A DNA stretch of 37,111 nucleotides from an uncultured Campylobacter sp. (GTDB lineage: Bacteria > Campylobacterota > Campylobacteria > Campylobacterales > Campylobacteraceae). The number at the start of each line of letters is the position of its first letter. Positions within the stretch are counted from its first letter, which is position 1. The position numbers and the translations under genes were made by a program. The stretch is from NCBI RefSeq assembly GCF_938045405.1, contig NZ_CALIMW010000129.1, positions 1-37,111 on the forward strand. Direction: 5' to 3'. Shown here one piece after another: positions 16,583 to 25,561 of this stretch. The notes under the pieces were generated by a model, which saw only the letters and a program-made list of their open reading frames with translations, did no database searches and had not been told where the DNA came from.

Positions 16583-18061
16583 TTAGTGCACAGCCTCATA
16601 AAGTTTTTCTAAAATTTTAACCATTGCTAGCGTATCGAGCTTACAATATTCTAGCAGAGCCTGCTTATAAGCTTCGCGCTCTGTTTCTTTCATAAAAGTC
16701 ATAGCGGCGTATGCTTGCATAGCTTCGCATCCGTGATGGATTAAATTTAAATCCTTATACGCCAATTCTAATTCGGGCACGAGTGCGGGCAGGACGTATT
16801 TTATGGAGTAGCTACCTTTCATTTTCGGATGGTAGTAGCTTTTGCTTGCAAAGGGTGCCATGATGTCTTTTATATTGTCGTGGATAGCCATAAGCTCGTT
16901 TGAGATTTGCGGATAAGCTTCCGCCATGCGTCTTATCACTCCTTTTTCAAAGCTCATATTATAGGCTAGCACGCAGGCATCCTGCGAGATAAATTTGATT
17001 AAATTTAGCGCTAATTCGTATCTAGGATCGGCCCCCGGTTCTGCTAAAAACTCGAAATGCTGTAAATTTCCCTTGCCGTCGTCTTTGTGGATTGAAAACT
17101 GAAAAGGTATCTGCTCGTAAGGCCTAAGCCCGATAAATTGCGGCACCGCCTGCTGAAAGGTCTCAAAGTCGAGGTGATAGAGCGGGTAGCGGAGCGTATC
17201 CAAAAACTCTTTTATTGCATCTTTGTCTATGATCTGTTCTTGCGAGATTTCTGATTTTATTTGGATCTGCTGTGAGGCGTTAAATTTACTTAGATCTTTT
17301 ATATCGTTAAATTTAACCACGCCGCTTTTATAAAGCTCAAATTTCTTATCGCTTCTTAGGCGAGATATGTCAAAGATACTATACTCCGGTATGCCTCATT
17401 GCTCGCGCCAGCAGTACTCCCAAGCGTCGCAAAGATATGGGTTTGAGCAATGAACGCCTATATCAATGCTTGGCTCATTATTTTGGCTTAAAATCTCATC
17501 AAATTTATTTAAAATTTTAGGAATATCTCGCTGCTTTTGCTTCACTTGCTCGGTTATGTCCTGCACGCAAAATAGCTTTTCAAGCTCTAGCGTTTCGTCT
17601 CTTGTGTAGGTGCTATCGATGTGGATTATATTTACGCGGCTCACCTCGTGGCCAAGCGAGCTAATGACGTAATACTGAATGGCCGCATCGTCGATATATA
17701 CGTCTTTTACGGAAGTCGAACTCTTTACTTCGTTGATGATAAGCCCATCCACGCCTATGCGAAGGATATCAACCATCACAAGGATGCCGTCAAAGCAAAA
17801 AGTGGCCTCGTAGATCACCTTTGTGCCGCGCTTGATAAGCTCTTTTGTTTTTGCTATTTGTGCGTCAAAATCGCCGCTAAATTCTATCCTTTCTCCACTG
17901 CTAAATAGCTCACAGGCTAGCCCGCCTACTGATGTTCTGGTATCAAATACCGCCTGTGCATTCTCACACAGAGCTTGCAAAACTTCAGGCTTTTTCTTTT
18001 TAAGCCACAAGCTCTTTTCACACTGAAGACCACGGATATAGAGGGATTTAGAGAGGGTCAT
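16583..18061 (-). pseudogene. DUF2779 protein: Fe-S PD-(D/E)XK plus DEDD-type nuclease, in-frame TGA
   Basis: One continuous reading frame is split by a single TGA (17398-17396) after residue 221, CDAWEYCWREQ. It resumes with GIPEYSIFDISRLRSDKKFE and runs to LEKLYEAVH. The first half is Cas4/RecB-like, with Asp98, Glu111 and Lys113 (VDIL, NEVKSS) and four Cys (14, 205, 211, 217) suited to an Fe-S cluster. The second half is an RNase H-fold exonuclease with LDFET, AYNMSFEKGV and SYSIKYVLPAL. Together these make the DUF2779 architecture. The ATG abuts the stop of the DUF262 gene without a gap, so translation is coupled. The second half could start at a GTG (17320). A truncated N-terminal product remains possible. 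Confidence 0.78.
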
Positions 18062-20170
18062 TTATATGCCTTTTGCGATTTTGTATGCTTTATCTATTAT
18101 GGATTGTAGTGGGTCCTGCTCTGGTAGATTTGGATCAAATACCTCTCCTATTCGCCCCTCATCTATCATCCAGCAATATTTATCATCATCGGTTTTTATA
18201 AAGCTAATTTTGTTGTCGCCTATTGAAGCATAAGGATTTTCACCATAGGACTTTGCCCATTTATAACCCAATTTTTCATTGGATAAATTTGGGAATTGCC
18301 TTTGTAACATTATAAATAAAGAGAAAGCGTAATATTCTACGTGATAGCTATTTGTAAATTTTCCTCTTAAAACCCTAATCGTGTAGTCATATGCCAATAT
18401 CCAAAAGTTACTGCATTCTTTTAAAATTTCAGGATACTTTATAAAATAATACCCCCAGTACTTGTTATCATCAAACTCCTCTATGATATCTTGCAAGCCT
18501 CTGTGGTCATCCAGTAAATTTTTTAGAAATCTCCTTTTTTCTTTATCATAAAATACGTCTCGCCAGTTGTCGTCTTTGCTACGAGGGTTATTGTTAAAAT
18601 TACAAAATGTAAAGTAGCCGCTATTACCGTGCTCGGGCAAATAATCGCCTTTCGTCAGTAGTGCCCTTTGAAATAAAAAGTTTTCCCTATCCTCTTTAAA
18701 AATCTCATCAAATTTCTTATAGTATCTTTCAAATTCTTTTATATCATCTTTTGCAAAATCTATAAGAAATGTCAAATTTGAGCCAAGATACCAATGCTTT
18801 TCAGTTTCATTAATGGCGGCGATCCACCTTTCATCGCTTTGTATTAGCTTTAGCTTCTTTTTCTCTTGCCATTTGTAAAATTCGATCGTCTTAAAGCTTT
18901 CCGGTTGTTTGTCGTCAAAACTTTCTAGCAGCTCAAAAATATCTTTATTCTTACATTTTTCGCAAATTTCGTTGATAAATTCAAAAACTTGCCTTAGTTT
19001 TAAAATACTGTCAATATTGAAATCTTTTGCAATATTTGTGGTTATTCTTTCGTACTTTTTATAAAACTCTCCGCCAATTCCTCTTGCTCCAAATTTTATC
19101 AAAAACATAGATAGCGCAAAAAATTTAGCCCTTGTTTCATAAGTAATATCTTTGCTGGTATCGGTAAAATTTTTAAGTGGCTCATCATTTGCAACTTCAC
19201 ACAACTCATCTAAAATTTTTATTACATTATTTACATTATTTACATTATTTTTATTACTGCTAAAAAAGTCTAATGTGTCTAGTGTATCAAACTCATCAAA
19301 ATTAAAATCTTTTGCCTCTTTTGTATCTTTTATACTAAGAATAGTAAAATTCGAAGCTACACGGTTAAAAAATGCCATATAGCGCTTATCAACATTACTT
19401 AAACCTATCTCATCTTTATCGCCGCTATTTAAATTCCAAAATAAATCAAGCCACTGATTATCTAGCTTTGTTTTTATATCTTGGGATAGTTCTTTCTCAA
19501 ATTCCGCCTTAAAATTTTCAAATTCGCTTAAAGGCTTTCCTCTCGCATTCATCTTTATGTATAGATCATCTGTTAGCCCAAAATCTTTAAGTTCGAGAAA
19601 ACTAAATTTTATATTTTCAAGCTTATCGTAAAATTTAGCGTCTTTAAATTTATGATGTATCTCATCTATCATCACAAGCATAGATTTTACGGTCGGGTCA
19701 TTTTCCCAAAACGGCATAAACCAGTTACTATCTTTTATATATGTAGAAATTTTTTCTTTGCTAAAGTCAATATCATAGTCTACTAGCTTTTCGCAAAATT
19801 CCCTAGAGCTACTTCTGGTTTCGTATGTAAACCTTCTTAAATATTCGCACTCTTTATCTTCCTTTTTTGCAAAGTATAAGTGCAACAAAAAAAGAGTAGT
19901 GAGGCGCTGTTGGCCATCGATCGGTATAAATTTATCATCCTCTATGCTGCCATAAATAAAATCTAGAAATAAACTCTCGTCACTTTTAAGCCTATTCAAA
20001 ATTTCATCCAAAAATTTGTTTCTGATATCAGCCGCTTTATTGTCCATCCTTCCCTGCGCATAATCTCTTTGGATGATAGGTATTGAAATTTTTAACTTCC
20101 GTGCGGTTGGCATGTAAACCTTTGAAACTGCTTTAGTCAAAATATCTTTAAATCCGGTACTATTTTCCAT
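18062..20170 (-). CDS. DUF262 protein without visible HNH domain (702 aa)
   Basis: The N-terminal DUF262 (ParB-like, GmrS-type) domain has IPIIQRDYAQG (residues 30-40) and PIDGQQRLTT (83-92), the nucleotide-binding signature of this family. The remaining ~550 residues are helical and rich in Lys, Asp and Phe. I see no HxxxxN/HNH signature such as that of DUF1524 in its neighbour. It starts inside the upstream DUF262-HNH gene (34-base overlap), with GGGAG 8 bases before the ATG. DUF262 proteins are found in type IV modification-dependent restriction (GmrSD), SspE and BrxU. This one would fit as a regulatory or recognition partner of the HNH protein. The gene is AT-rich compared with the flanking housekeeping genes. 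Confidence 0.82.
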   Translation of the reverse strand: MENSTGFKDILTKAVSKVYMPTARKLKISIPIIQRDYAQGRMDNKAADIRNKFLDEILNRLKSDESLFLDFIYGSIEDDKFIPIDGQQRLTTLFLLHLYFAKKEDKECEYLRRFTYETRSSSREFCEKLVDYDIDFSKEKISTYIKDSNWFMPFWENDPTVKSMLVMIDEIHHKFKDAKFYDKLENIKFSFLELKDFGLTDDLYIKMNARGKPLSEFENFKAEFEKELSQDIKTKLDNQWLDLFWNLNSGDKDEIGLSNVDKRYMAFFNRVASNFTILSIKDTKEAKDFNFDEFDTLDTLDFFSSNKNNVNNVNNVIKILDELCEVANDEPLKNFTDTSKDITYETRAKFFALSMFLIKFGARGIGGEFYKKYERITTNIAKDFNIDSILKLRQVFEFINEICEKCKNKDIFELLESFDDKQPESFKTIEFYKWQEKKKLKLIQSDERWIAAINETEKHWYLGSNLTFLIDFAKDDIKEFERYYKKFDEIFKEDRENFLFQRALLTKGDYLPEHGNSGYFTFCNFNNNPRSKDDNWRDVFYDKEKRRFLKNLLDDHRGLQDIIEEFDDNKYWGYYFIKYPEILKECSNFWILAYDYTIRVLRGKFTNSYHVEYYAFSLFIMLQRQFPNLSNEKLGYKWAKSYGENPYASIGDNKISFIKTDDDKYCWMIDEGRIGEVFDPNLPEQDPLQSIIDKAYKIAKGI

Positions 20171-21870
20171 TTTTTTTCTCCCAGAAATTCTTTTAGAGTG
20201 TTGATTATTGAGTTTTTATAATCGCCTTGGTCTTGTTCGCTCCAAAAATATATGTTAGACGGATCGTCGCTGTAATATTTTAAAAATACATTTTTTGTGC
20301 ATATTGGTATAAATTCGCCGTTTTTATCCATTTCTATGATCTTTGCGCGTTTCTCGATAAACGGACCATTGCTTAAAGAGCTATTATTTTCTGTCGATAA
20401 CAAGGCTAAATTTTCTATCCCGTGCATATTTACCATATTGCCAAATTTATTTAAAATTTCTATTTGAAGCGTATTAAAGTTATCGCTTTTATCGTCTTTT
20501 ATAAAATCGCTAATTTTATTCTTAAGCTCTTTATCGTTAGAATTATCTTCGTCATTAATATATTTATTTACATTAGTAAGCCATTCATTCTGAGCCTTTT
20601 TATCCTTCAATCCTTTATTATTTTGGGCATGTATATGCTCTAAACTCCATTTTTTACCATTATATTCGTTGAATGAAAATCTAGTGTAGGAACCTTTGCT
20701 ATTTAAAATAGTAGCAATGTTAAAAAGCAGTAATATATTTTCTAATGGCTTTCTATCATCAATATAATTTAGCTCATCAATATTATCTATTTTAACCTTC
20801 TCTTTTATTTTATCCATTAAAAAATATTTAAAATCACTTTTTGTCTTATCTTTTGTTTCTTTATATATGCCTTCAATACTTAATATATTGGATGCCACCA
20901 GAAATCCTATTAAATGATAATATTGAGTATCTTTAAACCAAAATTTAAATGTCAAAAATATCTTTTTTATATCAGTCCATAAATAAGATAATTTATCTTC
21001 ATCTTTTGCCTTATTTGCAAAATACCTATATATCACGTATCGATCTAGCTCTGAGTTTTTTACTCCAGATAAAATTTCAAATAATAGCTCTATTCTGGTC
21101 GGATAGTCGTTTTTTGTTAAAAATTTAAAAAACTCATCATCTTGCAGGGCGTATTCTATTTCATCCCACTCTTTAGATATCTCTATTTGTTTGGTGATAA
21201 CTTCGTTTTTACTCCACCCCTTTGGAAAATTTCTAACATTTAAAAATAACGCTTTAATAAGCTCTGCATTTGTAAGTGGAATTTTACCACTGTTTAGCCT
21301 AGTAAATATTTTAACTTCATCTTCATCCTTTTCAACTTCGTACCATATAAATTCTATATGCTTTTCATTTTCCGAATTCGTAAAAATTTCGAGTATCTTT
21401 CTTTTTGTGGTTTGATTTTTGCTTATTTTATCTTTAAGCCATTTATCTATTGTCTTATAAGCTTGATACATATAGAAATAGTCTATATTCTTATCACTAT
21501 CCTCTTGCGTTTCTGCGATGTTTTCTAAAAACTTTTGACTGTCTCTCCTTGTTTCGTAGCTAATTGTATAAATTTCATTTATGCCGTTTTCCTCCTCTAA
21601 AAGATTTTTTAGATATTTTAAAATAATAAAAATCGTAGTAAGCCTTTGCTGGCCATCTATGATGTTGTATTGATTGGCACTAACTTTTTTAACGACCAAT
21701 GGCTGTAAACAATAAAATTTTCCACTACTGCCATCTTGAATAAATTCAAGCAAATCATCTAGCAGATCGGTAACGTTTATTTCGTCCCAACGATAACCCC
21801 TTTGATATGAGGGCACTATGAAATTTGCTTTTTCATCTATTATTTTTCTAACTGATTTTTGAGATAGCAT
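20137..21870 (-). CDS. DUF262 and DUF1524 (HNH) protein, GmrSD-like (577 aa)
   Basis: DUF262 is at the N terminus, with SYQRGYRWDE (residues 21-30) and IDGQQRLTT (71-79). The C-terminal DUF1524 nuclease domain has WSLEHIHAQNN near residue 408, the H-x-x-x-x-N part of the HNH site. In GmrSD, SspE and BrxU this pairing uses nucleotide hydrolysis by DUF262 to control cleavage of modified or phage DNA. Here it is followed by a second, HNH-less DUF262 protein and preceded by a tandem AAA+ ATPase. No dnd, ssp or brx genes are present, so it is not a standard member of those systems. AAGGAG precedes the ATG. Confidence 0.85.
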   Translation of the reverse strand: MLSQKSVRKIIDEKANFIVPSYQRGYRWDEINVTDLLDDLLEFIQDGSSGKFYCLQPLVVKKVSANQYNIIDGQQRLTTIFIILKYLKNLLEEENGINEIYTISYETRRDSQKFLENIAETQEDSDKNIDYFYMYQAYKTIDKWLKDKISKNQTTKRKILEIFTNSENEKHIEFIWYEVEKDEDEVKIFTRLNSGKIPLTNAELIKALFLNVRNFPKGWSKNEVITKQIEISKEWDEIEYALQDDEFFKFLTKNDYPTRIELLFEILSGVKNSELDRYVIYRYFANKAKDEDKLSYLWTDIKKIFLTFKFWFKDTQYYHLIGFLVASNILSIEGIYKETKDKTKSDFKYFLMDKIKEKVKIDNIDELNYIDDRKPLENILLLFNIATILNSKGSYTRFSFNEYNGKKWSLEHIHAQNNKGLKDKKAQNEWLTNVNKYINDEDNSNDKELKNKISDFIKDDKSDNFNTLQIEILNKFGNMVNMHGIENLALLSTENNSSLSNGPFIEKRAKIIEMDKNGEFIPICTKNVFLKYYSDDPSNIYFWSEQDQGDYKNSIINTLKEFLGEKKWKIVPDLKIF

Positions 21871-21935
21871 ATTTTCTCCTTTTTTAACAAAATATAATTA
21901 TAATATAAATATGGTAGAATATAGGCACGAGCGAG

Positions 21936-23963
21936 CTAAAACCCTATCCTTTTTACTTTCTTTTCATTTTTTAAAGTCACTTCCCGTTCTAATCTCTCAT
22001 AAAAATCATCGCTGTTTTTAACCCTTTTAAATTTAGCCTGTCTTCGCACGCTCGCAAAATCTCCTGGCGCCAAAAAGCTTAAATCCGAAATTCTTGCAGC
22101 TACGTTTTCGTCAAATTTTATCCTTAATGATGCGCACTCCTTTTTGAATAAATTTAACGCTTGATTTGGTAATAAATATCCAAACTCAAGCTTTAAATCA
22201 AATCTTCTAAGACTTGCTTTATCGAGATTATCGATCAAATTCGTCGTAGCGATAAAGATGCCGCTAAAGCTCTCCATCTGCACTAGCATTTCATTTACTT
22301 GAGTTACCTCCCAGCTTCTAGCAGCTAGGCTTCTATCTTGTAAAAAGCTATCGACTTCATCAAATACGAGCACTGCTTTTTTGCTACCAGCCTCTTTAAA
22401 AGCCTCGGCTATATTTTTCTCGGTTCCGCCGACCCACATAGATAAAAGCTCGCTTCCTTTTTTGATGATTATTGGCTTTCTTAGACTTTTGGCGATAAAT
22501 TTAGCATAGGCGCTCTTCCCAGTTCCTGGAACTCCGTAAAGGCAAATCCTAGCGCTTTTGCTCTCTTTTATGCCCTGCATTAGCTCGTTTAGGTCGCAGC
22601 TTGAGTTTACGAAATTTGGATCATAGCTGCTAGGCAGATCATCTTTTAATCTCTCTTTTTTCTTGTCCTTTTCTAGCGCGCCGTAGCCTTGTGCTTTTAA
22701 AGTATTGCTTATCACGCGCTCAAAAGCCTTGTTTTTATCTCTTAGACTTAAACTTGAAACGACTAAGCTTGCGTTGCTAACGATTGCGGGCGCAATAAAT
22801 TTATTTTTTGCAAGTTTATTGATTAGCTTATTATCTATCAAATTTACGCTATATTCTTTGATGATCCTCGCTCTTACGTTTTTATTAGGCACTCCAAGCT
22901 TTATGGCTAGATTAAAACGTCTAATGACGGCCTCGTCCATGCTATAAATATTATTCGTAATCCAAATAGTAGGTACTTCATTGGTTTCAAGAGCTCTATT
23001 TATAAAGGCTTTGCCATATTGCCTTTTCTCATCGTTATTTATGTTAAATACATCCTCAGCCTCATCATACATCAGCAAATTTGAACCTGCTTGCAAGATA
23101 TTTTGCGCGAGGCAATAAGATTTTATTCTTTGGGCTTCATTATCGTATCCGCTTTCGTCTCCATAAGCAACCTCATAGAGCTTTAAATTTAATTCTTTTG
23201 CTAAAACCTTGCTAAGCTCGGTCTTGCCTGTACCTGCAGGGCCGTATAAAAGTACGTTTACGCCTTTTTGTCTTTTGCGGATAGCATTTTTTAAAAAAGA
23301 GATTAAAATTTGCGCATCATCTTTAATATGAGCATAATTTTTAAGAGTTAAATTTGTATTGCTACAAGGTTTTATGGTGCTTGCGAAAATTTCGTCTATG
23401 CTTTCGCATTTAACAAATAAAGCGCCTATGAAGTCGTTATTTATCACGTCAATTTTTGATCTTAAATTGCGTCCGTAGATATCTAATTTTATAAGTGAAG
23501 TTTTAGCAAAAATTCCATCTTTTTTAAAAGCTTTTTGCACGTCAATAAAGCTTAAATTTAATATCTGCGATATGGCTTTTGCAGCCTGCCTATCGTTTAA
23601 ATTTTCTGTCAGCTCACAAGCGTCCGAAACGATTTCGTAATTAAACATAATCGCGACGAACCTCAAAATAGCCTTTTCGGTATTGTTTAAACCTAAATTT
23701 GCTTGAAGCAAATTTAAATTATATTCGAGCTCTTTTAACTCGCATGAAATTTTACTTTTCTCAAGAACAGCAAGTTTATCTTTTAGGGTTTTAATATCTT
23801 GCTGGGTTGGCTCGTCCGAATTAATCTCTAAAAATTCCAAAAGGTTGCCATATTTGGATTTTAGAAATTCTCTTTGTCCTCCAGCACAAAATATCGCTCT
23901 GAGTATCCAAAGACTGGCAAGGTCATATATCTCGCTATCTACGAATAAATTTCTGTTTTTCAT
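21936..23963 (-). CDS. Tandem AAA+ ATPase (675 aa), first gene of the island operon
   Basis: This protein has two AAA modules. Module 1 has Walker A GPAGTGKT (241-248), Walker B LLMYDEAED (297-305), sensor ITNN (335-338) and RRF (348-350). Module 2 has Walker A GVPGTGKS (477-484), Walker B AVLVFDEVDSF (530-540), ATTN (572-575) and RRFDLK (586-591). Both keep the catalytic Glu. The helical N-terminal ~200 residues are not recognised and probably bind substrate or partner. MWVGGTEKNIAEAF is a pore-loop-like motif, which suggests a hexameric remodelling motor of the classic AAA clade. The downstream DUF262-HNH gene starts 65 bases on. AAGGAGG lies 5 bases before the ATG within a possible masking hairpin. 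Confidence 0.88.
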   Translation of the reverse strand: MKNRNLFVDSEIYDLASLWILRAIFCAGGQREFLKSKYGNLLEFLEINSDEPTQQDIKTLKDKLAVLEKSKISCELKELEYNLNLLQANLGLNNTEKAILRFVAIMFNYEIVSDACELTENLNDRQAAKAISQILNLSFIDVQKAFKKDGIFAKTSLIKLDIYGRNLRSKIDVINNDFIGALFVKCESIDEIFASTIKPCSNTNLTLKNYAHIKDDAQILISFLKNAIRKRQKGVNVLLYGPAGTGKTELSKVLAKELNLKLYEVAYGDESGYDNEAQRIKSYCLAQNILQAGSNLLMYDEAEDVFNINNDEKRQYGKAFINRALETNEVPTIWITNNIYSMDEAVIRRFNLAIKLGVPNKNVRARIIKEYSVNLIDNKLINKLAKNKFIAPAIVSNASLVVSSLSLRDKNKAFERVISNTLKAQGYGALEKDKKKERLKDDLPSSYDPNFVNSSCDLNELMQGIKESKSARICLYGVPGTGKSAYAKFIAKSLRKPIIIKKGSELLSMWVGGTEKNIAEAFKEAGSKKAVLVFDEVDSFLQDRSLAARSWEVTQVNEMLVQMESFSGIFIATTNLIDNLDKASLRRFDLKLEFGYLLPNQALNLFKKECASLRIKFDENVAARISDLSFLAPGDFASVRRQAKFKRVKNSDDFYERLEREVTLKNEKKVKRIGF

Positions 23964-23968
23964 TAGTG

Positions 23969-23988
23969 CCTCCTTGTTTATTTGGAGG
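23969..23988 (-). promoter_or_regulatory. Possible ribosome-site-masking hairpin in the island leader
   Basis: On the minus strand CCTCC (23988-23984) can pair with the Shine-Dalgarno GGAGG (23973-23969) across a 10-base loop, 5 bases before the first ATG of the operon. The stem is only 5 bp, so chance is a real alternative. Confidence 0.35.
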
Positions 23989-24195
23989 TATTTTACTATG
24001 TAAAGAGGACGGATTTATGTCCACATTAATGTAAATATATGCTTTGTATGTGAATTTTATATCATTTTTGCAACACAAACGAGTTTTTAATACAGCTTGC
24101 GTTTTAGATAATTTATTTTTAGCAGAATGTCATAGATAAAAAGCATTTTACTCTGGGACTTTATATTTTACTAATTAAGGATTAAGGAATTTAGG

Positions 24196-24270
24196 TGGCT
24201 CCGGATGCTGGATTCGAACCAGCGACCAAGCGGTTAACAGCCGCCTACTCTACCGCTGAGCTAATCCGGA
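24196..24270 (-). tRNA. tRNA-Asn (GTT)
   Basis: A full cloverleaf on the minus strand with encoded CCA. The anticodon loop CTGTTAA gives GTT, and the T arm GGTTCGAATCC is present. Its 3' end faces the accessory island. Confidence 0.95.
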
Positions 24271-24284
24271 ACGCGTAGAATGGA

Positions 24285-24370
24285 TGGTGCGGATGAAAGG
24301 ACTTGAACCTTCATGCCGTGAGGCGCCAGATCCTAAGTCTGGTGTGTCTGCCAATTTCACCACATCCGCA
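24285..24370 (-). tRNA. tRNA-Leu (TAG)
   Basis: A class II tRNA with a long variable arm. The anticodon loop CTTAGGA gives TAG. CCA is encoded and the acceptor stem TGCGGAT pairs with ATCCGCA. Confidence 0.95.
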
Positions 24371-24418
24371 AAAAAGAAAGCGCATATTAGCCAAAAAGCT
24401 CTTAATATGAGCTTAATA

Positions 24419-24495
24419 TGGTACGCCCAAGAGGATTCGAACCTCTGGCCTACGGCTTAGAAGGCCGTTGCTCTATCCAACTGAGCTATGAGCGC
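24419..24495 (-). tRNA. tRNA-Arg (TCT)
   Basis: The anticodon loop CTTCTAA gives TCT, reading AGA/AGG. The acceptor GCGCTCA pairs with TGGGCGT, CCA is encoded, and the T arm is GGTTCGAATCC. Confidence 0.95.
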
Positions 24496-24510
24496 AAAAT
24501 ATCAAATCAG

Positions 24511-24587
24511 TGGTACGCTCGAAAGGAGTCGAACCTTCAACCTACAGATCCGAAGTCTGTTGCTCTATCCAATTGAGCTACGAGCGC
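24511..24587 (-). tRNA. tRNA-Arg (TCG)
   Basis: The anticodon loop CTTCGGA gives TCG, reading CGA-type codons. CCA is encoded. It is very similar in its acceptor stem to the neighbouring tRNA-Arg(TCT), which suggests local duplication. Confidence 0.95.
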
Positions 24588-24593
24588 ATAAAG

Positions 24594-24671
24594 TGGGGTG
24601 AGTTGTGGGAATCGAACCCACGACCCTCAGGACCACAATCTGATGCTCTAACCTACTGAGCTAAACTCACC
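24594..24671 (-). tRNA. tRNA-His (GTG)
   Basis: The anticodon loop TTGTGGT gives GTG. The extra G at -1 (complement of 24671) faces C73, the histidine identity feature. CCA is encoded. Confidence 0.95.
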
Positions 24672-24675
24672 ACAA

Positions 24676-24752
<77 letters not shown>

Positions 24753-24826
24753 TAGATTTTCGTGGATTGAATGAAAAGCGTATTATATATATTTTTTCTT
24801 AAATTCCGCTTTTTGCGGCTTTAAAT

Positions 24827-25456
24827 TTAATGAAATTTAGCAAGTCGCATCTGTTTTTCTAAATTTTTCAATAAAATTTGCATCAGCGCTAGCCCCTTCG
24901 TACGGTGCGAAATTTTAAATTTCACCTCAGCGGGCAGCTCTCCGATTGTGCGGTCAAATCCACGCGGAATAAACATAAAATCGTATCCGAAGCCGTTGTG
25001 ACCGCGCTCTTCGCAGATCGCCGTGCCGTACATAAAGCCGTGCGTACAAAACTCGCCCAGAGCGCATTTTAGCGCGATCGCCGCCGTATAATGCGCGGGC
25101 GACGAATCTAAGCTTAAAGCCCTCAGCTTTCTTGCTAATTTCTCGCGATTGCTCGCATCCGTTGCACCCTCTCCACTAAAGCGTGCCGAAAATATCCCCG
25201 GAGCCCCACCTAGCGCGTCCACGCAGATGCCGCTATCGTCGCTTAACACAAAAAATTCGCTCTGTAAATTTTTACTTTTTAGCGCCTCATGCACTGCGCG
25301 AACTTTGATAAGCGCGTTTTGTTTGAAGCTTGCGCCGCACTCGTCGATCTCAAAAGGATCCAGCACCTCGCCAAGCGCGTAAATTTCATATTCTGCGAAG
25401 AATTCTTTTATCTCTTTTACTTTATCCGCGTTGCTCGTCGCAAGTAAAATTTTCAT
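24827..25456 (-). CDS. rdgB: XTP/dITP diphosphatase (RdgB/HAM1 family)
   Basis: This house-cleaning pyrophosphatase hydrolyses dITP, XTP and dXTP to monophosphates and keeps deaminated purines out of DNA. The N-terminal LLATSNADKVKEIKEF is the substrate loop. SDDSGICVDALGGAPGIFSA holds the catalytic acidic residues, followed by GHNGFGYDFMF and SHRTKGLA. Length (209) is normal. AAGGAG precedes the ATG. It is divergent from the MFS gene and adjacent to the tRNA cluster. Confidence 0.93.
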   Translation of the reverse strand: MKILLATSNADKVKEIKEFFAEYEIYALGEVLDPFEIDECGASFKQNALIKVRAVHEALKSKNLQSEFFVLSDDSGICVDALGGAPGIFSARFSGEGATDASNREKLARKLRALSLDSSPAHYTAAIALKCALGEFCTHGFMYGTAICEERGHNGFGYDFMFIPRGFDRTIGELPAEVKFKISHRTKGLALMQILLKNLEKQMRLAKFH

Positions 25457-25520
25457 CCGCTCTCCTTAAATTTAATGCGCCATTTTACCCAAAATCAAAG
25501 AATTCATTACGATTTTTGGC

Positions 25521-25526
25521 TATAAT
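25521..25526 (+). promoter_or_regulatory. -10 element for the MFS-moeA transcript
   Basis: TATAAT sits 36 bases before the chosen start of the MFS gene and is preceded by a T-rich stretch (GATTTTTGGC), as is usual for Campylobacter sigma-70 promoters. Confidence 0.5.
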
Positions 25527-25561
25527 CGGCACAAATTTCATATTATTTGAGGTCTAAGATT

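Noticed and set aside
20137..23963. Calling the locus a standard GmrSD, BREX or Dnd/Ssp system
   Set aside because: No brx, dnd or ssp genes are present and the AAA+ protein has two classic AAA modules unlike the ATPases of those systems.
24196..24270. attL/attR duplication of the tRNA-Asn 3' end
   Set aside because: No second copy of its last 15-20 bases was seen at the far side of the island, and there is no integrase or transposase in the window.
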